In this document: positions 26,531 to 34,750 of the stretch, piece by piece
How the letters are laid out: the number at the start of each line of letters is the position of its first letter
Position numbering within the stretch: the stretch's first letter is position 1
Source of the DNA: Psychrobacter glacincola
GTDB lineage: Bacteria > Pseudomonadota > Gammaproteobacteria > Pseudomonadales > Moraxellaceae
Assembly (NCBI RefSeq): GCF_904846215.1
Contig: NZ_CAJGZK010000004.1
Coordinates: 1-64,000, forward strand
Reading direction: 5' to 3'
DNA: 64,000 nt
The notes under the pieces: generated by a model
What the model was told of the DNA's origin: nothing
What the model saw: the letters and a program-made list of their open reading frames with translations, nothing else
Databases searched by the model: none
Translations under genes and position numbers: made by a program

Positions 26531-26765
26531 TGTGAAGGTATTTGTGGCTCTGATGGTATGAATATCAATGGTAGAAAACGCTAATCGCTTTGCGGTTGAT
26601 AGCTGTGATACCGACATTCGGGCGCGTTTGGCACGCCTAGAAGATCCATTTAGTTTATTCCGTTGCCGAGGCATTATAAATTGCGTGTTGTATTGTCCAA
26701 AGGGCTTAAACCCCACTAAAGCTATTGGTAACTTGCGTAATATGCTAATCAATCAAGCAGGCTAA
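26531..26765 (+). pseudogene. Partial sdhB (succinate dehydrogenase Fe-S subunit) remnant with internal deletion
   Basis: Bases 26531-26575 read CEGICGSDGMNING, the first Fe-S region of SdhB. The frame then shifts into ENANRFAVDSCDTDIRARLA, RLEDPFSLFRCRGIINCVLY and CPKGLNPTKAIGNLRNML, which are the SdhB C-terminal cluster-binding motifs. The middle part, including the next cysteines, is deleted and no start exists. The two parts lie in different frames, so it is not functional. Its stop is 11 bases before the LRR gene, whose ribosome-binding site overlaps this end. Confidence 0.85.
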
Positions 26766-26776
26766 GGAGCAAGGCT

Positions 26777-28243
26777 ATGTTTCAAGTTAATAATAACTCT
26801 CATCAAGAAACTTCTAACACTTCTAACAAAACGTTAGATATAGACGATAATTGGGTTAAGAAAATATGGGCATGGGCAGACGAGTTTGAGTTGCTTGACT
26901 CTGAAGTCCCTCGTGCTAAAGAGGCATTACTGGACATGAAAAAGCTAGCAATTTTAGAGCCTGAGCTTGATGAACAACATTCTAGAGATGCCCATAGAGT
27001 GGGCTATATACCCGACGAACTCACTAACCTTATAAATCTCACAGAAATAGATATTAGTGGTATTGATGCAAGTTATTTACCGCAGAATATAGGTCAATTG
27101 ACTAACCTAACCAAACTGTCTATTAGGCATTCTAACCTCGTAACATTACCGGATAGTATCGGACAGCTCACTAACCTTACTGAGCTCTTTATTGATGAAA
27201 GTAAGCTTGAAAAGCTACCTGATAGTATCGGACAACTCACTAACCTTTACAGAATGTTCATCGGTCGCTGTCAGCTTCAATACTTACCTGACAGTATTGG
27301 ACAGATGAGTACCCTTAAGATACTTGATCTCATTCATTGTGGTCTTGACGAGCTGCCTGACAGCATCGGGCAACTCGCCAATCTTGCTAAGCTATTTATT
27401 AGTTATTGTCCACTCAAGAAATTGCCTACCGACATTGGGCATCTCTCTAATCTTACGGAATTTGATCTTATTCACTGTAATCTTACATATCTACCTGATA
27501 GCATCGGAAAACTTACTAATCTTGATAAGCTGTATATTAATCATTGTGAGCTTATACAGCTCCCTGAGAGTATCGGGCAACTTCGTAATTTAACTGAGCT
27601 CTTTATTAGTCATTGCCCTCTTCAACAGCTCCCTACTAACATTGGACAGCTCTTAAACCTAAATAAACTGGATCTTATTCACTGTGAGATTAAAGAATTA
27701 CCTAATAGTATCGGGCAGCTTGCTAACCTTGCTGAGCTGAACCTTATTGACTGTCAGCTTAAGTATTTGCCTGACAGCACTGGGCAACTCAGTCATCTTG
27801 CTGTACTTAATCTGACTCACTGTGAGATTGACGAGCTACCTGAGAGCATTGGGCGACTTACCAATCTTGCTGAGCTTTTTATTAGCTATAGCGAGCTTAA
27901 ACATCTACCTGACGATATTGGGCAACTGACTAATTTAACTAAGCTTTATATCAATCATGGCGATATTAAAAACCTACCTGATAGCATCGGACAACTTAAA
28001 AATCTTACTGAGCTATTTATAAGCCATTGCGATCTTAAATATCTGCCTGATAGTATCGGGCAACTCACTAAGCTAACTAAGCTTGATCTGATTCACTGTA
28101 ATCTTAACAACTTGCCTGACAGTCTTGCTCAGTTAACCAATTTAGACTGTATTAATCTTAAGGGAAACCCGCTTAATAATCTGTCTCCAAATATGCTGGA
28201 TTACTTGCATTCTATAGAGACTGTATACGGTTTAAAATTATAA
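26777..28243 (+). CDS. Leucine-rich-repeat protein with a cysteine ladder
   Basis: A 488-residue protein. Residues 1-77 form a capping region without signal peptide. From residue 101 there are 16 complete 23-residue repeats of the type LPDSIGQLTNLTELFISHCD, preceded by one degenerate unit at 78-100 and followed by a 20-residue cap. In 11 of 16 repeats the usual ladder Asn is replaced by Cys, mostly preceded by His. It is probably cytosolic and binds another protein, but no partner is known. A GGAG-type ribosome-binding site lies at 26766-26769. It follows an sdhB relic, which suggests that the gene arrived by recombination. Confidence 0.9.
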   Translation: MFQVNNNSHQETSNTSNKTLDIDDNWVKKIWAWADEFELLDSEVPRAKEALLDMKKLAILEPELDEQHSRDAHRVGYIPDELTNLINLTEIDISGIDASYLPQNIGQLTNLTKLSIRHSNLVTLPDSIGQLTNLTELFIDESKLEKLPDSIGQLTNLYRMFIGRCQLQYLPDSIGQMSTLKILDLIHCGLDELPDSIGQLANLAKLFISYCPLKKLPTDIGHLSNLTEFDLIHCNLTYLPDSIGKLTNLDKLYINHCELIQLPESIGQLRNLTELFISHCPLQQLPTNIGQLLNLNKLDLIHCEIKELPNSIGQLANLAELNLIDCQLKYLPDSTGQLSHLAVLNLTHCEIDELPESIGRLTNLAELFISYSELKHLPDDIGQLTNLTKLYINHGDIKNLPDSIGQLKNLTELFISHCDLKYLPDSIGQLTKLTKLDLIHCNLNNLPDSLAQLTNLDCINLKGNPLNNLSPNMLDYLHSIETVYGLKL

Positions 28244-28286
28244 TAATGGGTGTAGTAGTCAAAAATCCCCTTTCCCCTGAATAAAT

Positions 28287-28329
28287 CAAAAAAGCCCTAC
28301 CTGCTATGACTGACACAGCAGGTAGGGCT
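28287..28329 (-). terminator. Intrinsic terminator of the acyl-CoA synthetase gene
   Basis: AGCCCTACCTGCT (28293-28305) pairs perfectly with AGCAGGTAGGGCT (28317-28329). The minus strand continues with a run of T, so it serves the minus-strand synthetase gene; it may also stop readthrough from the LRR gene. Confidence 0.8.
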
Positions 28330-28427
28330 AAACGATAAATGGTAGCTTTTAAATGATACCTTTTAAATGATATTGTCATCACCAAGGTTTAAAATGAAAA
28401 CCATTATCGTTTTTGATAATGGCTCAA

Positions 28428-30068
28428 TCAGTCGATCAAACCGCGCTCGATAAGATGATTACCATACTGCTCGCGTAAGTCTTTTTTGAGCATTTTTCCC
28501 GTACCATTTAATGGCACTGCTTCTACGAAGATGACAGCATTAGGAAGCTGCCACTTTGCGACCTTACCTTCATAATGAGCGATGAGAGCTTCCTCACTTA
28601 CCTGCTCGCCAACCGCCAGTTGGGTAATGATAATTGGACGCTCATCCCATTTTGGATGTGCGGCGCCAATGACCGCTGCCATCGCTACTGCCGGATGCGA
28701 CATGGCAATATCTTCTAACTCTACTGACGATATCCACTCACCACCCGACTTGATTAAGTCTTTAGCACGATCTCGAATTCTTAAATAACCATCTTCGTTG
28801 ATCGTTGCAATATCGCCCGTATCAAACCAACCATCGGACTCAAGCGCCGACTGTTCATTATTAAAGTAAGTATCGACAATCCAATACCCTCTGATTTGTA
28901 CGTTACCCGAGGTCTTACCGTCATTAGGTAGCAGTTTGTTATTCTGCTCGCTATCCACTATACGAATCTCAACGCCAAATGGTGGGCGACCCTGTGACAA
29001 ACGGACAGTCAGCTTATCTTCCTCTGATAAATCGCTATGCTTAGCTTTGAGCTGGTTGGCTGTCCCTAGTGGACTGGTCTCAGTCATACCCCATGCATGC
29101 AGGGTCTCACAACCGAACTCATCACGGAAAGTCTTAATCATAGAGGACGGACACGCTGAACCACCGACCACGTTACGTTTCAGACTAGGCAGCTTAGTGC
29201 CCGTCTCTTTAGCAGCGGCTAGTAAGGTTTGCCAAATAGTCGGTACGCCAACAGCGACATTAACCTTATAGTCATCAATCATATTCGCCAAACTGTGCCC
29301 ATCTAGATTTGGTCCTGGTAGCACTAATGAGGCACCAATCATCGCTGCGGCATAAGGCAGACCCCAAGCATTGGCATGGAACATCGGTACTACGGGTAGG
29401 ACAACATCTTGTGCCGATAGATTGATGGAATCGGGTAAGCTAATACCAAAGCTATGCAACACCGTACTACGATTGGTGTATAGCACCCCTTTAGGATTAC
29501 CCGTCGTGCCTGAGGTATAGCATAATGACGCTGGTGCATTTTCATCAAGCTCAGGCCATTCAAACTCATCCGACTCTTCATCGACGATATCATCATAGAA
29601 GATGACGTTGGGCAGTTGCGCTCTGACTTCTTCATCTGGCGCGGTCATACAAACGAAATGTTTGACCGTCTTTAGATGATCTTTGACACCCATTACTAGC
29701 GGTAAAAATGTCTTTTCAAAAAACAGTACTTGGTCTTCGGCATCATTGACAACATAAATGATTTGCTGTGGGAATAGACGCGGGTTGATCGTATGGCATA
29801 CCATACCAGCGCCAGACACCCCGTACCAGATCTCAAGATGGCGACGGTTATTCCAAGCGATAGTCGCTAAGCGATCGCCTTGCTCCATGCCAAGCTTAGC
29901 TAAGGCATTTGCAAGACGCTTACTATTACTATGTATGGTTTTCCAATCGGACAGAGTGGTACTACCATCAGTCTCACGCGAGATGATTGGGGTATCGCCA
30001 TGATATTTGGCTGCATGTTGAATTAGATGACTAATCAATAATGGACGTTGCATCATTTGTCCGAGCAT
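28428..30068 (-). CDS. Medium/long-chain acyl-CoA synthetase (AlkK-like)
   Basis: A 546-residue AMP-forming ligase. The ATP motif LCYTSGTTGNPKGV (about residue 185), WGMTE, the GYWIVDTYFN segment, and DWFDTGDIA-like GWFDTGDIATI plus the C-terminal catalytic Lys in PLNGTGKMLKKDL are complete. The N-terminus (MLGQMMQRPLLISHLIQHAA) is that of AlkK-type medium-chain synthetases. It activates fatty acids with CoA in the cytosol. It is the last gene of the acyl-CoA catabolic block and is followed by a good terminator. Chain length cannot be told from sequence. Confidence 0.88.
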   Translation of the reverse strand: MLGQMMQRPLLISHLIQHAAKYHGDTPIISRETDGSTTLSDWKTIHSNSKRLANALAKLGMEQGDRLATIAWNNRRHLEIWYGVSGAGMVCHTINPRLFPQQIIYVVNDAEDQVLFFEKTFLPLVMGVKDHLKTVKHFVCMTAPDEEVRAQLPNVIFYDDIVDEESDEFEWPELDENAPASLCYTSGTTGNPKGVLYTNRSTVLHSFGISLPDSINLSAQDVVLPVVPMFHANAWGLPYAAAMIGASLVLPGPNLDGHSLANMIDDYKVNVAVGVPTIWQTLLAAAKETGTKLPSLKRNVVGGSACPSSMIKTFRDEFGCETLHAWGMTETSPLGTANQLKAKHSDLSEEDKLTVRLSQGRPPFGVEIRIVDSEQNNKLLPNDGKTSGNVQIRGYWIVDTYFNNEQSALESDGWFDTGDIATINEDGYLRIRDRAKDLIKSGGEWISSVELEDIAMSHPAVAMAAVIGAAHPKWDERPIIITQLAVGEQVSEEALIAHYEGKVAKWQLPNAVIFVEAVPLNGTGKMLKKDLREQYGNHLIERGLID

Positions 30069-30230
30069 ACTTTCCTCCTTGAAAGTTTCGTTCTAAAAAG
30101 TTTTATTCTAAAAAGTTGGGTGTTACCTCCTCTAACAAATTCATCAAAAGTTTAATAAACCGAAATGAAAACGCTACTATTGATAACACCCAAAAAAGTT
30201 ATTTTGATACTTTATTTAATAAATTAAAGA

Positions 30231-31382
30231 TTACATAAAGCGTGACGCCAGCTCCTTCATAATCTCATTGGTGCCGCCATAGATTTTTTGTACCCGTGCA
30301 TCAGCATATAACCGGGCGATAGGATATTCCATCATATAGCCATAGCCACCGAATAATTGCACGCATTCATCCATCACATCACACTGCTTTTGCGTGACCC
30401 AATATTTGATTAGCGCGGCGTGTTGTATGGTTAGCTTCTTCTCTAACAAGGCTTCTATAGCGGCATCACATAGCGCACTTGCAGCAATATAATGACTGTT
30501 ACACTCAGCTAATTTAAAGCGGGTATTTTGAAAGCCCCATACCGGTTTGCCAAAAGCGGTACGCTCTTTGGTATAGTCAATGGTCAAATCTAGTGCTAAC
30601 TTCATAGCACCAATACCAGCAAGTGCGACGATCAAGCGTTCCTGCGGCAACTCTTGCATCAACTGCATAAAGCCCATACCTTCGACCGTACCGAGCAAAT
30701 TCGCTTGCGGAACACGCATATTGCTAAAGAATAGCTCTGAGGTATCTTGTGAAGCCAAACCTAGCTTTTTCAGCTTTTTACCGCGCTCAAATCCTGGCGC
30801 ATTGTCAGTTTCTACCACAATTAGCGAAACGCCTTTAGCACCTTGCTCTCTATCCGTTTTACAAGCAACGATGATTAAGTTGCCTAGTTGACCATTAGTA
30901 ATAAAAGTCTTTGAGCCATTGATAATATAGTCATCACCATCTTTGACCGCAAAGGTCTTGATGTTTTGCAAATCAGAGCCTGTACCCGGCTCAGTCATAG
31001 CAATAGCGCCAATAAGCTCACCGGTCGCCATCTTCGGTAGCCATTTCTGCTTTTGCGCCTCTGTTCCGTGATGCAAGATATAAGGTGCGACGATTCCTGA
31101 ATGCAAAAAGCCGCCAAACCCTGCTTGGTTGGCTTCTGCCTGTGCATAAATCAAAGCTGCTTCGTGACGAAAGTCACCGCCTGCTCCGCCATACTCTTCT
31201 GGAATAGAGGCACATAAAAAGCCCATCTCGCCAGCTTCTAACCATGCTTCCCGATCCAGCATGCCACTTTCACGCCACTTTTCATCATGCTGCTCCCAAT
31301 CTTTAAATAGCTTCAATGCACTCTCGTGCAGCATTTCAATCTCTTCGTCAATCCACTTCGGTTTAAAACAGGCGATAGCCAT
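30231..31382 (-). CDS. Acyl-CoA dehydrogenase
   Basis: A 383-residue flavoprotein. The signature AMTEPGTGSDLQNIKT (about residue 125), GSKTFITNGQ, and the C-terminal YGGTNEIMKELASR are complete; the N-terminus contains a domain of helices with EEYGGAGGDF. This form, with DEEIEMLHESALKLF, resembles long-chain or branched-chain enzymes of beta-oxidation. It introduces the first double bond into acyl-CoA. Two operator-like palindromes and a 12-bp inverted repeat precede it, which suggests control by the TetR protein coded at 38.5 kb. Confidence 0.92.
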   Translation of the reverse strand: MAIACFKPKWIDEEIEMLHESALKLFKDWEQHDEKWRESGMLDREAWLEAGEMGFLCASIPEEYGGAGGDFRHEAALIYAQAEANQAGFGGFLHSGIVAPYILHHGTEAQKQKWLPKMATGELIGAIAMTEPGTGSDLQNIKTFAVKDGDDYIINGSKTFITNGQLGNLIIVACKTDREQGAKGVSLIVVETDNAPGFERGKKLKKLGLASQDTSELFFSNMRVPQANLLGTVEGMGFMQLMQELPQERLIVALAGIGAMKLALDLTIDYTKERTAFGKPVWGFQNTRFKLAECNSHYIAASALCDAAIEALLEKKLTIQHAALIKYWVTQKQCDVMDECVQLFGGYGYMMEYPIARLYADARVQKIYGGTNEIMKELASRFM

Positions 31383-31420
31383 AAAGTCTTCCTTGATTGT
31401 GTGTTGATCTTAAGTTAATA

Positions 31421-31450
31421 AATAATTTATAAAATAACTTATAAATTATT
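31421..31450. promoter_or_regulatory. Perfect 12-bp AT-only inverted repeat before the acyl-CoA dehydrogenase gene
   Basis: AATAATTTATAA (31421-31432) and TTATAAATTATT (31439-31450) are exact inverse copies with a 6-base spacer, starting 39 bases before the start codon. It may be an operator or a leader hairpin. It differs from the GGTAAT-type sites further upstream. Confidence 0.45.
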
Positions 31451-31519
31451 CAGGGTTTTCTCAAAACTTATTTGTGAGATTTATGATTAAAGTAAACGAC
31501 TTCATTAATAAAAATGTAC

Positions 31520-31535
31520 GGTAATAAAAATTACT
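31520..31535. promoter_or_regulatory. TetR-type operator candidate (site 3)
   Basis: GGTAATAAAAATTACT matches the 16-bp pattern RGTAAT-N4-ATTACY that also occurs twice in front of the TetR and thiolase genes. It lies about 140 bases upstream of the acyl-CoA dehydrogenase start. Confidence 0.6.
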
Positions 31536-31625
31536 ATTAATATTTAATATATTGCTTAATACCCTATTATTTGTCAATATTCCGATAGTAGTCAAGCATT
31601 AAATGAATTGAATTGAATTACAAAT

Positions 31626-31641
31626 AGTAATCAAAATTACC
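31626..31641. promoter_or_regulatory. TetR-type operator candidate (site 4)
   Basis: AGTAATCAAAATTACC fits the same RGTAAT-N4-ATTACY palindrome, between the end of fadD and the acyl-CoA dehydrogenase gene. Confidence 0.6.
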
Positions 31642-31710
31642 ATTGGTATTAGAGGCGGGTACAGATAGAGATACTGTTAGCCTCATGAATAAAATAACAT
31701 TCCTTAATGT

Positions 31711-33399
31711 CTAAGCTGCCTGATTTGCTTGTTTTCTCAGTTCATGACGGAGTATCTTACCAACCGTTGACTTGGGTAATTCAGCAATAAACTCAATATC
31801 ACGAGGACACTTGTAGCCTGCCAAGCCTTCTTTGCAAAACGCTTTAATGTCCTCCTCGGTGACACTAGGATCTGACTTTACTACGTAGGCTTTTACCGAC
31901 TGACCTTGTGATTCACTATCAACTCCGACCACCGAACATTCAGCCACTTTGGAATGGGTCTCAATGACATTTTCGACTTCATTGGGATACACATTGAAAC
32001 CACTCACAATAATCATATCTTTTTTGCGATCGAATATTTTTACGTAGCCTTTGTCATCCATAGTGCCGATATCACCTGTCTTTAGGTAACCATCAGCGGT
32101 GAAAAAACCCGTATTGTCGATATTATGATAACTGGAAATCACATTATCGCCTTTGATACAGAGCTCCCCGACTTCCCCTATCTCTAGGACATTTTCATTT
32201 TCATCACGAATATTGATGTCTACACCGGGTAATGGCATGCCGATGCTACCGTTAAATTCTTTATTGGTAAAAGGATTGGCGGTGCCCACGCCGATGGTCT
32301 CTGACATGCCCCAGCCTTCTAAGATAGGATGACCCGTTGCTTCAAGCCATTTCCTAGCGGTTTCTGGCGTTGCTGCCATACCACCAGCCACCGCGATTTT
32401 AAACGCTGAAAAATCAATTGTTTTAAACTGAGGGTGCGCCATTAATGCCTGAAACAGGGTATTTACTGCTGGTAAAAGATGGAATGGACGCGATTTAAGC
32501 GTTTTGATAAAACCATCTATATCACGCGGATTGGTAATCAGCGTTAGGTGCTGTCCCACTCTGATCCCTACCATAGAGATTACAAAAGCAAAGATATGGT
32601 ACAGAGGCAAAGCAACGATAGTGTTTATTTGCTCTTTACTAGTCATTCCATCATAAATAGGTTGAAACCAAGCCTCATACTGTGAGGTTGCAATTTCCAC
32701 ATTGTGATGGCTGACGATAATTCCTTTAGCCATGCCAGTCGTACCACCAGTATAAGTCAGCAGCGCTACGTCTTTAGCATTCATCTGCGGTCGGGTATAG
32801 CGCATACCCTTACCCTTTCTTACAATAGACTTGTAAGAGTGAACTTTATACTGGCTATTGGATTTGAGCGTGTGGGCTGGAACCGCTTTTTTGACATATT
32901 TGGCCGCCAAATCGACGATTTTACCTTTGACAGTACCTAACATATCGCCGATATCGCTACACACAACGGTTTTTATACCGGTTTCACCGATTATTTTTTC
33001 AAGCGTTGCGCAAAAAGGTGTCAAAATAAATATGGCTTTACAGTCAGAGTCATTAAGTTGGTGCCTAAGCTCTCGTGCGGTGTATAGAGGATTGACCAAG
33101 GTAATGATCAGCCCTGCTCGCAGAGCACCAATCACAATAGGTAGATACTGATTGACGTTGGGCATCATGATGGCAACCACCGACCCTTTCTTCAGACCCA
33201 CGCCTTGCAGCCAAGCGGCAACCGCTTTTGATGCCTCATCAACTTGAGCGTAGGTATAAGTTACGCCCATATTGGTGATCAGCTCATCTTGAGAAAATTT
33301 TGCAAAAGAGCTCTCAAATAGCTCTAAAAGGGATTGGTTGGTCGCTGAGACATCAGCTACGACACCTTTAGGATAATTCTCTAGCCAAACCTTTTTCAT
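31711..33399 (-). CDS. fadD: Long-chain fatty-acid-CoA ligase FadD
   Basis: A 562-residue AMP-forming ligase with the FadD opening KVWLENYPKGV, the P-loop LLTYTGGTTGMAKGI, the GWGMSETIGV motif, the linker FDRKKDMIIVSGFNVYPNEV and the catalytic Lys in LPKSTVGKILRHEL. It makes long-chain acyl-CoA at the inner face of the membrane after fatty-acid uptake. It lies between the CaiB-type gene and the acyl-CoA dehydrogenase on the same strand. A repeat copy sits directly upstream, so it may have its own promoter or be cut off from the upstream genes. Confidence 0.93.
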   Translation of the reverse strand: MKKVWLENYPKGVVADVSATNQSLLELFESSFAKFSQDELITNMGVTYTYAQVDEASKAVAAWLQGVGLKKGSVVAIMMPNVNQYLPIVIGALRAGLIITLVNPLYTARELRHQLNDSDCKAIFILTPFCATLEKIIGETGIKTVVCSDIGDMLGTVKGKIVDLAAKYVKKAVPAHTLKSNSQYKVHSYKSIVRKGKGMRYTRPQMNAKDVALLTYTGGTTGMAKGIIVSHHNVEIATSQYEAWFQPIYDGMTSKEQINTIVALPLYHIFAFVISMVGIRVGQHLTLITNPRDIDGFIKTLKSRPFHLLPAVNTLFQALMAHPQFKTIDFSAFKIAVAGGMAATPETARKWLEATGHPILEGWGMSETIGVGTANPFTNKEFNGSIGMPLPGVDINIRDENENVLEIGEVGELCIKGDNVISSYHNIDNTGFFTADGYLKTGDIGTMDDKGYVKIFDRKKDMIIVSGFNVYPNEVENVIETHSKVAECSVVGVDSESQGQSVKAYVVKSDPSVTEEDIKAFCKEGLAGYKCPRDIEFIAELPKSTVGKILRHELRKQANQAA

Positions 33400-33444
33400 A
33401 ACAAACCCTCCTTGGTTTTGATCCTTGATGGTTAATTCGATGAG

Positions 33445-33586
33445 CTATAGTCAAAATACTCTAGAAACACTACGGTACTGCTGGTACAAATTTTTTGCAG
33501 CCTCTGTCTGCGTAGGCACAGCAAGCAAGAAAAATTGATACTAGCAGTACATAATGTGTCGATATTACTTTTCATTGACTATATAG
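33445..33586 (+). repeat. Interspersed hairpin repeat, copy 4 (arm types alpha and beta)
   Basis: Starts CTATAGTCAAAATACTCTAG and ends TTTTCATTGACTATATAG, with an almost consensus core (TTTGCAGCCTCTGTCTGCGT). It lies just upstream of fadD, in the gap that separates it from the CaiB-type gene. Confidence 0.88.
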
Positions 33587-33691
33587 TCGGTTCAATATAA
33601 TTTGGATATAAGGAAGGCGAATAAAAGTACTACAAATAGTAGACTAAGCGAGCCTGACACCGTATCTGATTTATATAGGACTGACTGTGTT

Positions 33692-34750
33692 TTACTGCCA
33701 GCCTAGTGTTGCACTGTGTTCATCTTGATGGGCAAATAAAGGATGCGCGCGGGCTTCCTCCAACGTCAACACCGGAGTAACACAAACATCCGCTGTTTCA
33801 AAAATCTGCTGCCAATGCGCAAGATCATGACTGGCAAAGGTATCAGCGACCACTTGAGCCGCCTCTTGACTGTCTTTGGTATTTGGCATGACACCCATTT
33901 GCCAGTGTTTGGTCTTAAGCTCCGGCAATTCTAGTACTTCACACAACCCTTGCCAGAACTTTAACTCTAGCGAACCGACTGCCATATAGCGATCGTCGGC
34001 TGTTTTATATAAACGATAACAAGGCAGTAAGCCTCCTAAAAAGTCATGCTGCGGCTTTGGATTTTTACCAGAGAAGCTTTTTACTAGCTTACCAGTCGCT
34101 TTTGGCATGACCATATGCTGATATAAGCTGTGCGTCATGCTGACCGCGACGTGACGACCTTGGCCGGTACGCTGTGCTGAAAACACGGCGGCCAAAAGTG
34201 CAATCACTGCCGTGTCACTACCGCCTGCCAAGTCTGCAAACTGGATATTAGGCATGGCCTGCTCGCCAGCGGCAGTCTTGAGCTGGTCAAGCACGCCGCT
34301 CATCGCCATAAAGTTGATATCATGACCAGCTTTGTCAGCCCAATTATGTGTAACGTCATCACTATCAGCCATGCCATAGCCAGTAATCGATACCATGACC
34401 AGCTTGGGGTTGAGAGCATGCAAGGTTTTGGCATCCAGTCCCATACCTTCAAGCACTTCAGGACGAAAGCTATCAAGCATGACATCGGCATCTTTAAGAT
34501 GCGCTTTGATTGACTCAATACCTTGAGGATCACGGAAGTCAACTTTCTCAATCGTCTTGCCGTGATTGAGTGCGCTAAACAAATCACCCAACGCGCGCGC
34601 AGGATCTCCATTTTTGGGTTCAATCTTGATAATCTCTGCGCCCAAATCGGCAAGCAGTCTGGTGGCAAAAGGTCCGGGGAGATTGCGCGTCAGATCAACG
34701 ACGCGCAAACCATCCAAGCAATCTGTCATAGTATTAGCTACATTAGCCAT
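33692..34750 (-). CDS. CaiB/BaiF CoA-transferase family (alpha-methylacyl-CoA racemase-like)
   Basis: A 352-residue class III CoA-transferase-fold protein. LDGLRVVDLTRNLPGPFATR and ADLGAEIIKIEP form the N-terminal CoA-binding part, and the catalytic Asp is in NIQFADLAGGSD (about residue 165). It may epimerise 2-methyl branched acyl-CoA for beta-oxidation or move CoA between acids. The start at 34750 is preferred since GTGAGGAG lies correctly spaced before it and would be coding if the ATG at 34765 were used. It overlaps the end of the FadB-like gene by 8 bases, so it is translationally coupled to it. Confidence 0.85.
   Translation of the reverse strand: MANVANTMTDCLDGLRVVDLTRNLPGPFATRLLADLGAEIIKIEPKNGDPARALGDLFSALNHGKTIEKVDFRDPQGIESIKAHLKDADVMLDSFRPEVLEGMGLDAKTLHALNPKLVMVSITGYGMADSDDVTHNWADKAGHDINFMAMSGVLDQLKTAAGEQAMPNIQFADLAGGSDTAVIALLAAVFSAQRTGQGRHVAVSMTHSLYQHMVMPKATGKLVKSFSGKNPKPQHDFLGGLLPCYRLYKTADDRYMAVGSLELKFWQGLCEVLELPELKTKHWQMGVMPNTKDSQEAAQVVADTFASHDLAHWQQIFETADVCVTPVLTLEEARAHPLFAHQDEHSATLGWQ

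Noticed and set aside
26829..28180. Regular 69-base DNA repeat that might look like an array
   Set aside because: It is the coding sequence of the LRR solenoid (23 residues x 3); there are no spacers, so it is not CRISPR.
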